Assembly (NCBI RefSeq): GCF_029633865.1
Contig: NC_079215.1
Coordinates: 50,017,843 to 50,081,842, forward strand
Source of the DNA: Lampris incognitus
Taxonomy: Eukaryota > Chordata > Actinopteri > Lampriformes > Lampridae
Direction of reading: 5' to 3'
Length of the DNA: 64,000 nt
The notes under the pieces were generated by a model. The model was not told the DNA's origin and searched no databases. It saw only the letters and a list, made by a program, of their open reading frames with translations. The translations under genes and the position numbers were made by a program. Shown one piece after another: positions 44,030-54,256 of this stretch (position 1 is its first letter; every line of letters begins with the position of its first letter).

Positions 44030-44640
44030 GTTGAATAAGTTCATCTGGACACAACGTTTATTGTGGAAGAAACGTTTCATCACTCACCTAAGTGACCTCT
44101 TCAGTCTCAGCTGGCTGCAGGTATCCCCACCCTGATAAATGATACAGGGGCATTATCATAACTGGAGGTTGGTCAAAGCCAGAAAGACGCCCAAACAGTG
44201 CACCAGCTGATCGAAGACAGAAGAACAGCTGCCTATTTCCCAAACATCGCGTCTCAGTTGCTTTCAAACCCCAAAACATGCTGCGCCAGAAATTGGTCCA
44301 CCTCAATGATCTGGTCCCTCGGCACAAACAGAGCAATGTAGTGTACGCTGTACATCGGGGAAACCAAACAGACGCTGGCCAAGAGGATGGCACAACACAG
44401 GAGAGCTAAATCGTCAGGCCAGGACTCTGCAGTCTACACCCATCTACAGGCCACTCTTTCAAGGATGACGATGTGCACATCCTTCATAGGGAGGGATGCT
44501 GGTTTGAATGGGGGAGTCAAAGAGGCCGTCTATGTGAAGAGGGAACGACCATACCTGAATCGGGGTGGGGTGTAAGAGTGTATCTGTCGCCATCTTACAA
44601 TGCTGTGAGTGCAAACATTCCCCAATCATGTGCACACAAA
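44030..44640 (+). mobile_element. Penelope-like element fragment with GIY-YIG remnant
   Basis: Starts with the terminal sequence AGTTCATCTGGACACAACGT also seen at 39921. The plus strand then codes, with frame breaks, PQNMLRQKLVHLNDLVPRHK, a short VVYAV, LYIGETKQTLAKRMAQHRRA and KSSGQDSAVYTHLQ, ending ERPYLNRGGV. The YIGET core and the preceding VYAV strand match the GIY-YIG endonuclease that Penelope-like elements carry after the reverse transcriptase. The polymerase is missing and the segment between VYAV and LYIGET is shortened. Confidence 0.62.
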
Positions 44641-45084
44641 AAACCCTAACAAATAAAGGGAAGTAAGACATTGGAGAGCCTTGGAGGTCCCACAAGGTTT
44701 ATGTTTATTAGTATGGTGAACATGGTACAGTCGGCCTTCATGTACCTAAATTGAATGAATGAATGAACGAGCAAACGAACAAACGAATGAATGAATGACT
44801 GAATCCGAACATGTAAACAAGCAGGATATAACATACAGATAATCCATTGCCAATAATCTGAAGTGATCAACAACTCCACGTATCAAACTCAGCAAACAAA
44901 TCTCCTGAGCAAATGTAACATCAGATTACTTGTTACATGTTCGAAAAGGAGTAGGAGGAAGAAAACACTTCAAAAATTTTAAAGTTTATATTTTAAAGGT
45001 TAAAATGAAATGAACTGAAATGTCTGACTACAGCAGACAGGTAGTTTCCGCCAAGTCCTTCATACCTTTTTCAGACTAGCCACA
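44641..45084. other. Intergenic, nothing recognised
   Basis: AT-rich, with GAATGAAT/GAACGAAC tandem words at 44753-44805. Confidence 0.45.
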
Positions 45085-45300
45085 GACAAGGTGAGTCAGT
45101 TTATTTGTACAGCCCTGAATTGCAGTTTAGTCCCAGAGGGTTTTACAATCACAATTACATTATGTACAATGTACACCAGCCTCTATCCTTAGACCCTTGA
45201 TTTGGACGATGAAAAAAATTCCACAAAAAAAAAACATTGGTAAGGGAAATATGGGAAAACTCAAAGGAGGAATCCCTCTTTCAGGAAGGTAGACGTGGAA
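45085..45300 (-). repeat. LINE-type 3'-end repeat, inverted
   Basis: In reverse it reads like 21385-21620, with CCTCTATCCTTAGACCCTTG and GGGAATCC-type words; 5'-truncated copy. Confidence 0.5.
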
Positions 45301-46640
45301 TAGGTATCAATTGGATGGAGTAGACAAATAGTAACCACTCAATGTTTACACACAGTGAAATTTTACAGGATATTGTTAATACATAAGAGATGGCAAAACA
45401 ATTTAAACTTAATTATATAAGTTATAGGGAAACAGTGCAAAGTGTATATATACTGAAGAGTCAAACACCCTTGCCAGCCAGTGGCGGACTCAGGCTGTTT
45501 GAGGAGCAGGGGCCCAAAAAATAAAATAAAAAGGGCACCAGTTGTGTGCAGTGGGGCACCAGCGCACAGAAAGTCATGATGCATACATGCGCCCATGCAC
45601 CCTAGGGCACTCTATCACGTTTTGTCCACTGGAACGGAAGGGACAAACGAGTTCAGTCTCTATGTCATCATTGATGCCCTGATACCAGTTATCCGGCTGA
45701 CAGTTGAAAAGAGTATTTCAAAACAGTATACTAGCTGCTGACGGGGAAAGGGCTGAATCAGCTAGCAGTCATGTCCGTGCTCTTACTACTTGGCACTCGA
45801 GGAGAAACTGGAACAGGAGCAGTTGTTTGGGTTGCGAATGATGACTGAACTTGAGCTGGGTTCTCCCTGCTGTTCCTCACGACATCTTTTTGTGACAAAC
45901 TTAAGCAAATTGCTTTGCTCTATCATGATTTTTTTTCAAATATATGTATTAACCTACATTAAAAGCAGCTAGCTAGCGGAAAGAAGGCTTCTGTTCCTTT
46001 GATCAATGTGCGGACTGTACACTGAGTGCAAGAAGAGGGGCTGCTCTGGCATTTGCGAAATGCACCGCCACTCAAAAACATCTGACCAATCATCACCATG
46101 TGGTAAACAAGAAGCAAGGAACAAGAATTGTGTCATTTTTATTGGTCGCATCGGTTTCTTACCAATTCATTTCAACAGTGTAAGAAATAATAGATAATGT
46201 TTTTTGCAGCTAACTCATGCATTTTTTTGTGGTTATGCTGGGTGTCCCAGTTTGAGATTTAGATGGCACAGGAACATCCGGGCACACCCGTGGCTACGCA
46301 GTCGACCATAATAAAAAAAAAAGGCCCTGCAGATTGCTGACGTCATCTTAGCTCTGGGAACACAGAGGAGGTTTGCACTTTGAGATCGGAGCACAGGGTG
46401 GTACAGAAGGCTTTATAAGATCTGGTAGATAAGCCAACGAATTATTTATTTTAGAATTATAGAATTGTTATTATTATTTGTTTATTTAAGCTTTATTTAA
46501 CCAGGAAAAGACTCATTGAGATTAAAAATATCTTTTACAAGAGTGTCCTGGCCAAGACAGGCAGCAGCACAATTGACAGGGTTGCAGACATAGAAACGTG
46601 TAACAATTTACAATGAAAATAAAATAATGAATTACGGAAT
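45301..46640. other. Intergenic, no gene seen
   Basis: Short frames only. CTTTATTTAACCAGGAAAAG ACTCATTGAGATTAAAA at 46490-46530 is a phrase I recall from a common fish retroposon end. Confidence 0.4.
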
Positions 46641-46645
46641 CCTGG

Positions 46646-46845
46646 GCGGCACGGTGGCGCAGTGGTTAGTGCTGTCGCCTCACAGCAAGAAGGTCTTTGG
46701 TTCGAGCTCCGGGGTAGTCCAACCTTGGGGGTCGTCCACTGTGGAATTTGCACGTTCTCCCTGTGTCTGCATGGGTTTCCTCCGGGGGCCCCAGTTTCCT
46801 CCCACGGTCCAAAGACATGTAGGTCAGGTGAATCGGCCATACTAA

Positions 46846-46911
<66 letters not shown>

Positions 46912-47030
46912 CGTGTGATGATCTAGCGGCCTGTCCAGGGTGTCTCTCCGCCTGCCGCCCAATGACTACTGGGATAGGGTCCACGATCCTGAGAGCAGGA
47001 TGAGCTGTTCGGATAATGGATGGATTACAG
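46646..47030 (+). repeat. GGCGGCACGG SINE-like repeat, near full length
   Basis: Head GGGCGGCACGGTGGCGCAGT, B-box-like GGTTCGAGCTCC, body with TCCCACGGTCCAAAGACATG, an internal (GT)n run at 46848-46905 and tail GACTACTGGGATAGGGTCCA then AATGGATGGAT. It matches the copies at 10083 and 24061 and the tails at 11688 and 30043. Confidence 0.8.
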
Positions 47031-47431
47031 AATCCTAAAATATTCATACAAGTCATCAACATCAGGGATCACACGGCCAAATACGTAGTATCTTGACTAC
47101 ATGAAACAAGCACGCACACAGGGTTCGTTTAATTGTATATTGATGAAAACTTCGGAAGCACAGCCATCTAGGCAGGCATTACATTACACAACAGGATTAC
47201 ATCCGGGGAAGGCTCTAGGTAGTAATGGGTAAACAAATTTACTGCTACTGCCATCTAGTGGACATACAGGTAAGTGACTCTGGTTTATTACACAAGTTAC
47301 TACGCTCCCCCACCGTTAGGCAAACAAAAAGTTTGTCTACAGGGATCAACAATACTAATAACGATGAAACAAAGTAGGCATGTGCCAAACGTGACCTCCA
47401 ACTAGTGTAATGTGATTCAACACGACTCATT

Positions 47432-47697
47432 CTAGTCAACATTTAACAGTAAGTCAATCAAAACATCTGTAGCCAGATGTACCTGCCTCCAAACCATTAG
47501 AAAGCACTTTAAATGCGTCCACTGGATCAGCTCCTGAAAATTCAGGTAATTTTGCAACTGATGCCAAGCAGAGGGAGCTGCATACTTAAACACTCTTTTT
47601 CCAAATTCTGTACAGGCTTTAGGGACAGGTAGTAAGAACAAGTCCTGGGAGCGGAAGACAAAAAAATCCCTTTCTTTTCTGAAGCGTGGAAGTGTCA
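47432..47697 (-). pseudogene. L2/CR1-like LINE polymerase C-terminus
   Basis: A frame of 88 codons with LFLLPVPKACTEFGKRVFKY followed by AAPSAWHQL, the characteristic end of L2/CR1-type LINE proteins (GKRAFSYAAPSAWN-like). No other part of the element is attached. It abuts the LTR of Gypsy element A. Confidence 0.65.
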
Positions 47698-47881
47698 TGT
47701 ATTGGTTAGTTGTTTGACACCTATCAGTACCCGTAGTGATGACGTCACGAGAAGACGCATATTATGCCAGGACTTTCGATAAAGAGAGTGAAGAGTTGAA
47801 CGTCCATGTCATGATTATGATTTAATTCGCTATGTCTGTCCGTCTAATTGAATGTATTAAGACAGACAGACAGACACAACA
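47698..47881 (+). repeat. 5' LTR of Gypsy A
   Basis: Inferred as TGTATTGG...CACAACA from the position of the primer site one base beyond. It contains GACAGACAGACAGACA near its end. Without a 3' partner the left border is approximate. Confidence 0.6.
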
Positions 47882-47882
47882 C

Positions 47883-47895
47883 TGGCGACGAGGAT
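47883..47895 (+). promoter_or_regulatory. Primer binding site, tRNA-Ser type (Gypsy A)
   Basis: TGGCGACGAGGAT is complementary to the 3' end of tRNA-Ser(GCT) (ATCCTCGTCG plus CCA) as I recall it; the same site occurs in element C. Confidence 0.72.
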
Positions 47896-47945
47896 AACGA
47901 CCGTGCTCGTTTAGTTAGATAGTTATTCAAGTTTAGGTAGGTAGG

Positions 47946-48137
47946 ATGGAGAAAACCGGCATTCAGAATTTTGCCTGCTTCGCTGAGCCAGCCACGTTGG
48001 GTCCAAGATGGACGAGGTGGCTAACGTCTTTCGAGCTACATGCCGACGGCAAGCGACTCATCATTGATGACGATTCCACAGATGCTAGGAGACAGCGGAG
48101 AAGAGCTCTACTGTTACACTTAGCCGGAACAGATGTA
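47946..48137 (+). pseudogene. Gypsy A gag, 5' part
   Basis: The first 64 codons of gag (MEKTGIQNFACFAEPATLGP, then WTRWLTSFELHADGKRL) run to the insertion point of B after LLLHLAGTDV. The frame resumes in the same phase at 54257 once B and one copy of its target duplication are disregarded. Confidence 0.8.
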
Positions 48138-48320
48138 TGTTTGAGCTAGTGGTGTGTAAAAACGAGGTATACTCCAAGTTAACAGTTAATGGGCTTTAGT
48201 GTCGAACGGTAAGTATCAACAATACAGAGATGAACTGACGCACGCAGGCGACTGCGTGCCTTACGTAACATTGACTACAGCTAACATCCACTGGGTGGTG
48301 CTATAATACCACCCGTAACA
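48138..48320 (-). repeat. 3' LTR of Gypsy B
   Basis: About 183 bp from TGTTTGAGCTAGTGG to CACCCGTAACA on the plus strand. It carries 50 bases (48271-48320) missing from the other copy. A pyrimidine block TCTCCCTTTCCTTTAAG (48321-48337), a polypurine tract on the minus strand, abuts it. Confidence 0.82.
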
Positions 48321-48517
48321 TCTCCCTTTCCTTTAAGTAACCAAAACACTTCTTGAAATAATAACTTCTGAACTTCACCCAAGACATGGTTATATCTAGA
48401 GCTCAGAAACAATTAAGCAGCCCGTCTATCTTCCCCCTCCCTCTCCTTCCCTTCAGCCAGTATCCCCAGACTGCCGAAACACTGAACATTAGAACCAGTC
48501 CATGTGAGCTTATAGGT

Positions 48518-49240
48518 TCAGTCTGTTGGGAGGCCGTATCTGACGGCCATATCGAGAGAGAGCAGGAGAATGGGGTGACGATGGGACAGCAGAGGTGTCC
48601 AAAGTCTGTGGTGGGCTGTGGAGGCTTGAGAGAACGTGCATGCCCTCTCACCCTCTGTCATTTCACTCTGTGGCTGAGACCCACTGCAGTCAGATGAAAG
48701 CCCCTTTGCGCCAGCCCTAGGGTTTTGTGATGGCCTTGGCTCTGCCATACGTAGATCAACTCGATTGCGACAATACAAGAAGCCCTCGACCCCTACCAGA
48801 TATGACTGTGGGGCCACTTTCTGCAGACACACTCCCCGTCCCCAGATGCCAGTCCTGTCCCCTGGTAGCGGTTTCATCCGAACTGCTTCTCCCACTGCGA
48901 GCTCAGGTAAGTCCTTAGCAGTCCTGTTATAGATGGGTTTTGAGATTTGTTTCCTGTGCCACAGTTTGTCTACAAAATCCCTAATGATGCATGGCTCAAG
49001 AAGTGCATCAACCACTGGCAGAGCTGACTTCAAATGCTGTGAAATCAGTCGTTGGGCAGGACCGCTGACCATACCCTCCATTGGGGTGTTTCTCGAATGT
49101 AAGATTGTCTTCCAGGCATCCTCACCATCCCGTAGTGCTTTCTTGCGCAGGTTCTTTGCGATTTTGACTGCTGCTTCCGCCTTCCCATTGGCCTTGGGAT
49201 GCCTTGGTGAGGAGGTGAAATGGTCAAACCCCCACTCCAC
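48518..49240 (-). pseudogene. Gypsy B integrase C-terminal part
   Basis: A 240-codon frame containing HPKANGKAEAAVKIAKN, which carries the catalytic Glu of the integrase core, then IYNRTAKDLPELAVGEAVRM and a Ser/Pro-rich tail. The residues with the second catalytic Asp (SDNGPLF) lie in an overlapping frame near 49290-49320; a phase change sits at the T-run at 49338-49344. Confidence 0.8.
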
Positions 49241-49333
49241 AGTGAATTGGCGGAACTGAGTACAGGCGAACAGGGGCCCGTTGTCGGAAATGACCCTGTC
49301 AGGCTGCCCATAACGAGCAAATTGAGCCTTGCA

Positions 49334-50470
49334 TCATTTTTTTGTTGTCTCCGCTCTAAGATCTGGCAGAACATCAATCTCCCAGAAATCTGAGTAGTGA
49401 TCAACTACCATCAGAAAATCTTTCCCACTGTGTTGGAAAAGCTCCAGACTTATGATTTGCCAGGGGCGTGTGGGCAGTTCATGGCTCAGCATCGTCTCCT
49501 TTTGCTGCTCAATTGCATACTCATTGCATGTAGAGCATTTACTGACATAACCTTTAATTTTGCTCTGCATTCCAGGCCAGTATATGGTCTCCCGTGCTTG
49601 TCTGTAGCAGGCCTCGCCACCTATGTGACTGCCATGTACTCTGGCAAGCATCTCAGGACGCAATGATTTTGGGATCACCACTCTTTGCCCCCTAAACAAG
49701 ACTCCATTCTGGACACTTAGCTCCTCTTTGATAGGCCAGAACTCTCTGATTGCCAGCTCTGTTTCATCCTTATCAGCAGGCCAACCCTTCAGGATAGTAG
49801 ACTTCACGACTTGCAGCTGTCTGTCATTGTCTGTGTGTTGCTGTATCTGTAGCAGCCTTTTGTGTGTGACATTTAGATAGTCGGCCATATTTATGTGCTC
49901 AATTGTCAGCTGCTCATCCACCATACTGCAGACTGTGTACTCTGCATGCATAGAGCCAGGGTGTGTTTTGGAAGTGACAGCCCTGCTTAATGTGTCACTC
50001 ACAAACATGCCCAGTCCTGGTTTGTAGATCACCCTCAGGTTGTAATTCTGAAGAGCCAGTAACATGCTCTGCAAGCGCTTAGGAACATTGAGGAGAGGCT
50101 TGCTGAAGATTGCTACGAGGGGCTTGTGATCTGTCTCTGCTGTGATATTGTCTTGACCGTACAGATAATGATGGAAATGCTGGCAAGCAAATACTATGCT
50201 GAGGCATTCCTTCTCTATCTGCGCATAGTTTTGCTCTGTAAGTATAAATGCCCTCGACGCGAAAGCAATAGGCTGTCCCTCCTGCATCAGACAGCAGCCC
50301 ATGCCATGCTGGCTGGAGTCACTCTGTACTGTGACAGGTTTTGACACATCGTGGTATCGCAGCACAGGCGTCTGTGTCACAAGCTGTTTTATCTCCCTGA
50401 CAGCCGCATCGTGCTTCAGCAGCCAGTGCCAGACTGTGTCCTTGTCTGTGAGTTTCCTCAAGGCTCGCAT
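49334..50470 (-). pseudogene. Gypsy B RNase H and integrase N-terminal part
   Basis: A 378-codon frame. RNase H: TVQSDSSQHGMGCCLMQEGQ and AQIEKECLSIVFACQHFHH. The spacer YKPGLGMFVSDTLSRAV follows. The integrase zinc region has HGSHIGGEACYRQARETIYW and SKCSTCNEY. At the first catalytic position the sequence is ISLELF where the family has a TDLF-type Asp, a D-to-E change that would impair catalysis. Confidence 0.82.
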
Positions 50471-50870
50471 ACTTCTGAGAGCCGCAGGAGGAACTTAGCC
50501 AAGTCCGTGACGAATCTGATGAGTCTCTGCACACCCTTGACGTGGGATGGGGCTGGCATGTCCAAAACCGCTCTGACTCTCTCTGGGTCAGCTTTTAGAC
50601 CTGCATCTGACAGGATGTGGCTATGGAACTGCACCTCAGACACTCTAAACTGCAGCTTCTTGACACTGAGCCACAGTTTCACTTGTCGACAGCGGTCCAG
50701 AAGGGCTAACAGCTTGTCATCATGGTCTTTGTTTGCCTCTTCCTCGCTGTCTTCCCAACCAACAATGAGGATGTCATCAGCTATAGGCTCCACTCCCTCA
50801 AGCCCTTCCAACAGCTCATGCTGTTTCCTCTCGTAGACCTCTGGGGTTACTGACACACCAAGCAGAAGTT
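50458..50870 (-). pseudogene. Gypsy B reverse transcriptase, 3' half
   Basis: Contains LLLGVSVTPEVYERKQHELL, the VEPIADDILIVGW active site, the conserved FHSHILSDAGLKADPERVRA block and PAPSHVKGVQRLIRFV. The frame is cut upstream by element C at 50876 and continues, in the same phase, from the 52273-52513 segment. It overlaps the RNase H frame in another phase. Confidence 0.85.
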
Positions 50871-50875
50871 TCAAC

Positions 50876-51164
50876 TGTGGTGTTCCCAACACATAATATT
50901 AACCAGTGTGGTTTTGTTGGTTTTGAATGTGCACAGATCAATGTGATTGGTGCTGAATGAAGTGGAGGTCATCTATTGGTTGTTCCTGAATAGTATATAA
51001 GGCAGAATCGCCACCAGGGCGTTCTCTTGGTACTCCGCTCTACTCTGGATAGCTAGGTTGTTACAGTGTAATAATAAATATACTACGTTACTGTCATAAG
51101 TCTGCCGTGTGCACTTTCCAGTTATCTGCTTAAACAGCTTAGAACCGGTGTTTCATACACGACA
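50876..51164 (+). repeat. 5' LTR of Gypsy C
   Basis: Starts TGTGGTGTTCCC and ends CATACACGACA. Holds a TATATAAGGCAG TATA-like sequence near 50994 and AATAATAAATATACTACG near 51071. Confidence 0.85.
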
Positions 51165-51167
51165 GTT

Positions 51168-51183
51168 TGGCGACGAGGATGGG
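51168..51183 (+). promoter_or_regulatory. Primer binding site, tRNA-Ser type (Gypsy C)
   Basis: TGGCGACGAGGATGGG, three bases inside the LTR, complementary to the tRNA-Ser(GCT) 3' end including CCA (recall). Confidence 0.78.
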
Positions 51184-51212
51184 ATGTTTAAGTTGGAAGT
51201 CACAGAGTTAGC

Positions 51213-52009
51213 ATGTCAAGCAGCTCCAGTGAGGCAGAAGTCAACGACGAACAACCAGAGAGACGTTCGGTGAGTGAAAGGACCGTCGAACAGAAGATGG
51301 CATTCGGTAAGCCAGAAGATTTCCACTTCGAGGAAAGTGAGGAAAGTTTTGATGGTTATTGCCAGCGGTTAGAGCAGTACTTCGCAGCAAATGGATTGGA
51401 CACTCGAGATGAGAAAACCAAAGCGGTATTTCTTACGGTGGTAGGAAAAAGGGCGCATAGCTTGCTGATGGATTTGTGCGCGCCAGATAAGCCATCGGGT
51501 AAAACATATGAAGTACTGGTGGGAATGCTAGAAAAGCACTACATCCCGAAAACCAACTTTATTGCCGAGAGATGCAAGTTTCACGGAAGAAACCAAAAGG
51601 AAAACGAAACAATAAGTGAGTACATTGCAAGTTTGAGAAAGTTAGCAGCCACATGCAAATTTGGAACATTTTTAGATGAAGCACTGCGTGATAGGTTTAT
51701 CTGTGGAGTTAAGAGCAGTGAGCTAAGAGATCGGTTACTCAATGCGGCTCACACAAAAGACTTAACGTTACAGCTCGCAGTTGAAATGGCGCTTTCTTTT
51801 GAGGTAACAAAAGGCAACAGTGCGCAACAGTTTGCACAGAAAGGCTATAAAGCTAATGTGGTAGAAAAGAAGGCTAACCAAAAGCATAGAGAGGCTACGG
51901 TAAAGTCTACAGCTAATGGAAAGCCCTGCTATCGCTGCAATGGAAAAGGCCACAGACCGGATGAATGCAGGTTCAACGACGCAGAGTGTCACCAGTGCAA
52001 GAAAACCAG
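51213..52009 (+). pseudogene. Gypsy C gag, truncated in the second zinc knuckle
   Basis: The frame starts MSSSSSEAEVNDEQPERRSV and shows the retrotransposon-gag core (FDGYCQRLEQYFAANGL, KFHGRNQKENETISEYIASL and CKFGTFLDEALRDRFICGVK). The first zinc knuckle CYRCNGKGHRPDEC is complete. The second reads CHQCKK and then runs into LTR sequence, with 13 foreign residues to the stop at 52049. The gag frame before the deletion is intact, which suggests a fairly young insertion. Confidence 0.85.
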
Positions 52010-52272
52010 TGTGGTTTTGTTGGTTTTGAATGTGCACAGATCAATGTGATTGGTGCTGAATGAGGTGGAGGTCATCTATTGGTTGTTCCTGAATAGTATA
52101 TAAGGCAGAATCGCCACCAGGGCATCTTCTTGGTACTCCGCTCTACTCGGGATAGCTAGGTTGTTACAGTGTAATAATAAATATACTACGTTACTGTCAT
52201 AAGTCTGCCGTGTGCACTTTCCAGTTATCTGCTTAAACAGCTTAGAACATTATTAGTGTTTCATACACGACA
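52003..52272 (+). repeat. 3' LTR of Gypsy C (5'-truncated)
   Basis: Matches 50901-51164 closely, with an extra TTATTA near 52249 and a few substitutions. Ends CATACACGACA before the target duplication TCAAC. Confidence 0.87.
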
Positions 52273-52513
52273 TCAACCATCTCTTCTGGCCCCAGGGGGT
52301 CCAAAAGGTGGTCATGAGGCTGCTAGCCTCATCCAGTTTACACTGAAAAAAAGCATTTCTTGCATCGACCAGTGTGAAGACCTTGGCTTTAGGCAGCTTA
52401 TAGAGCACATCCTCCAGTGTGGGCATGAGGTAATGCGAGCGCGTGAGTGCCTGGTTGAGATGGTGCGACTGTAAACATATACGCAGCTTTTCTGGTCTTT
52501 TGACTATGACCAT
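52273..52513 (-). pseudogene. Gypsy B reverse transcriptase, 5' half
   Basis: Contains LRICLQSHHLNQALTRSHYL, LEDVLYKLPKAKVFTLVDAR and TTFWTPWG, polymerase motifs up to the strand before the active site. It is interrupted by element C; the reading phase is kept across the insertion site. Confidence 0.82.
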
Positions 52514-52570
52514 ATTGCTGATCCAATCCGTGGGCTCACTGACTGATGTTATATGACCCTGTCTTTCATA

Positions 52571-53029
52571 TCAGTCGAGCTGAGCCTTCACAGCTTCCTT
52601 CATAGCCACCGTAACATTGTGTGGTGCACTCTGCAGTGGCTGAACCGCTGGATCCAAGCCGAAATGAACCTCTGTGGGGAGTGCCTCCACAGGACTAGTG
52701 AAGACATCCTGATATGTTCTGAAGACTGTATTTCTGGTGAGAGGCATGGTAAGGCTGTCGTCCACTGCGTTGAGCCCTTCTACTCTGAGCTCCTCTGGGA
52801 TGGTGAAGTGTATGAACCCCATCTCCTCTGACGTGGACCCTGACAGCAGTGGCAACTGTCGTGTATTTACGACCTCAAAATCCAGCTTGTATTTGCTGCC
52901 CTGTACAACACACTCAGTGGTAAGGACCCCAAATAATGGCAGACCTTGGTCTGAGTACATTTTCAGTGTGGTGCTACTATGCTTTAGTTTCTCTTTGGGA
53001 GCTAGCCTCTTCTTGTCCCTGAGACTCAT
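52571..53029 (-). pseudogene. Gypsy B protease and RT leader
   Basis: Starts in protease after the catalytic Asp region, which lies just upstream as a broken L-SGATCNV-like sequence, and continues to FRTYQDVFTSPVEALPTEVH and LDPAVQPLQSAPHNVTVAM, the leader of Gypsy RT. A stop and phase change lie near 52575. Confidence 0.72.
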
Positions 53030-53056
53030 GACGTTGCACGTAGCTCCTGAGTCAAG

Positions 53057-54000
53057 CTAGCATCTCTGTATTTTGCCATTCAGGCGGAGATTGACAACCC
53101 ATTTCTTGCCTTTTGTTCCCACTGCACCAATGCTTTCTGTTGCATACACATCATTTGTGTCCATGACTGTGTCATCTTTATCCATGTTCAGTCCCTCAAC
53201 TGCATGGAGTTTACCATCCTTTTTCTTATTTTTATTGCAAACTCTCGCAAAGTGATTGGCTGTGCCACATGCATTGCAGGTCTTGCCATATACTGGGCAG
53301 TGTTCTCTTCCCCACTCATGTGCTGTGCCACAGTATTTGCATGTGGAGAGGCCCCCACCTTGTGATCTGGGGTTCCCACTCATTTTCTCTGTAGTACTGG
53401 CTGATCTTTTGAATATTTGTTTCCCTACAACATTGACATTGTCCACGAGTGATCTCTCCTGCTCCATGGATCTCAACTGCAAATCACTCAGCTCTGCTGC
53501 TCTGCATGCTTCAATAGCACTGGCTAGAGTCAAGTCCTTTTCCCTTAACAACTGTCTGCGTGTGCCCTCTTTAGCAATGCTGATGACTATTCTGTCCCTG
53601 ATTAAGTCATCTCTTAGGGCTCCATATTCGCATGTGGATGCTTTCTCCCTGACCCGTGTCACAACACAGTCTGTTGTTTCACCTTCCTCTTGTTTACTAC
53701 AGCCAAAAACGTAGCGCTCATAAATCACATTTTAGTGGGTTTGAAATACCTTTCCAATGAGTCCAGTATGACTGTCGCGTCTTCTTGCTGTGCATTGGTC
53801 AGATTTAAGCTGTGTTTGTAGACATGTCGACATTCAACTCCCATGACACTCCTCAGAGTCGCTGCCTGGACCTTCTTGTCCTTGTCCAACTGCCCTGTGG
53901 CTAAAGCATAATCTTCATATTCTGCTCAGAAGATTTCCCAATTCGCACTCAGGTTGCCACTGAGCTTCATCGGAACTGGCGGGAGTATGGTTGCTGCCAT
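53057..54000 (-). pseudogene. Gypsy B gag
   Basis: An ATG at 54000 opens MAATILPPVPMKLSGNLSAN. A stop at about 53930 and a break near 53730 separate it from the longer frame 53728-53057, which has CEYGALRDDLIRDRIVISIA, LLREKDLTLASAIEACRAAE and zinc knuckles CKYCGTAHEWGREHC and CNACGTANHFARVC. Confidence 0.8.
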
Positions 54001-54103
54001 GGCTATTCACTGCTGTTACTGCTAGCATTAGCAAACCAAAAACTTGCAAAACTCGCCTGACAGCTCAATATACCTTCAGCCACCAAATCGCCGAATTAAA
54101 GGT

Positions 54104-54118
54104 CCACTTCTGACACCA
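54104..54118 (-). promoter_or_regulatory. Primer binding site, tRNA-Leu type (Gypsy B)
   Basis: Minus-strand TGGTGTCAGAAGTGG directly abuts the 5' LTR; same primer as the 3288-8116 element. Confidence 0.8.
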
Positions 54119-54251
54119 TGTTTGAGCTAATGGTGTGTAAAAATGAGGCATACTCCAAGTTAACAGTTAATGGGCTTTAGTGTCGAACTGTAAGTATCAA
54201 CAATACAGAGATGAACTGACGCACACAGGAGACTGCATGCCTTACGTAACA
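54119..54251 (-). repeat. 5' LTR of Gypsy B (shortened)
   Basis: Parallel to 48138-48270 and ending CTTACGTAACA. It lacks the terminal 50 bases of the other copy, which lie between two GTAACA words there. Confidence 0.82.
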
Positions 54252-54256
54252 ATGTA

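Larger units (their letters stand above)
50871..52277 (+). mobile_element. Gypsy element C, internally deleted, nested in B
   Basis: Plus strand, 50876-52272, flanked by TCAAC at 50871-50875 and 52273-52277. It has a 289-bp 5' LTR, a tRNA-Ser primer site, most of gag, and then a 3' LTR lacking its first 25-30 bases that begins in the middle of the second gag zinc knuckle. All of pol is missing. AACCAG lies at the junction and also 5' of TGTGGTTTTG in the intact LTR, so the deletion probably used that microhomology. Confidence 0.88.
48133..54256 (-). mobile_element. Gypsy element B nested in Gypsy A
   Basis: Minus strand, 48138-54251, flanked by ATGTA at 48133-48137 and 54252-54256. Order on the minus strand: 5' LTR (54119-54251), tRNA-Leu primer site, gag, protease, RT, RNase H, integrase, polypurine tract, 3' LTR (48138-48320). 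It is itself split inside RT by element C. Frames are broken in gag, protease, RT and integrase. Confidence 0.88.

Noticed and set aside
46646..46720. Possible tRNA gene
   Set aside because: Same reasoning: it is the head of a repeat with at least five relatives in the window.
50902..50906. ACCAG as the target duplication of Gypsy C
   Set aside because: ACCAG precedes both LTR copies because it is part of the LTR. The true left border is 50876, and TCAAC flanks both outer ends.
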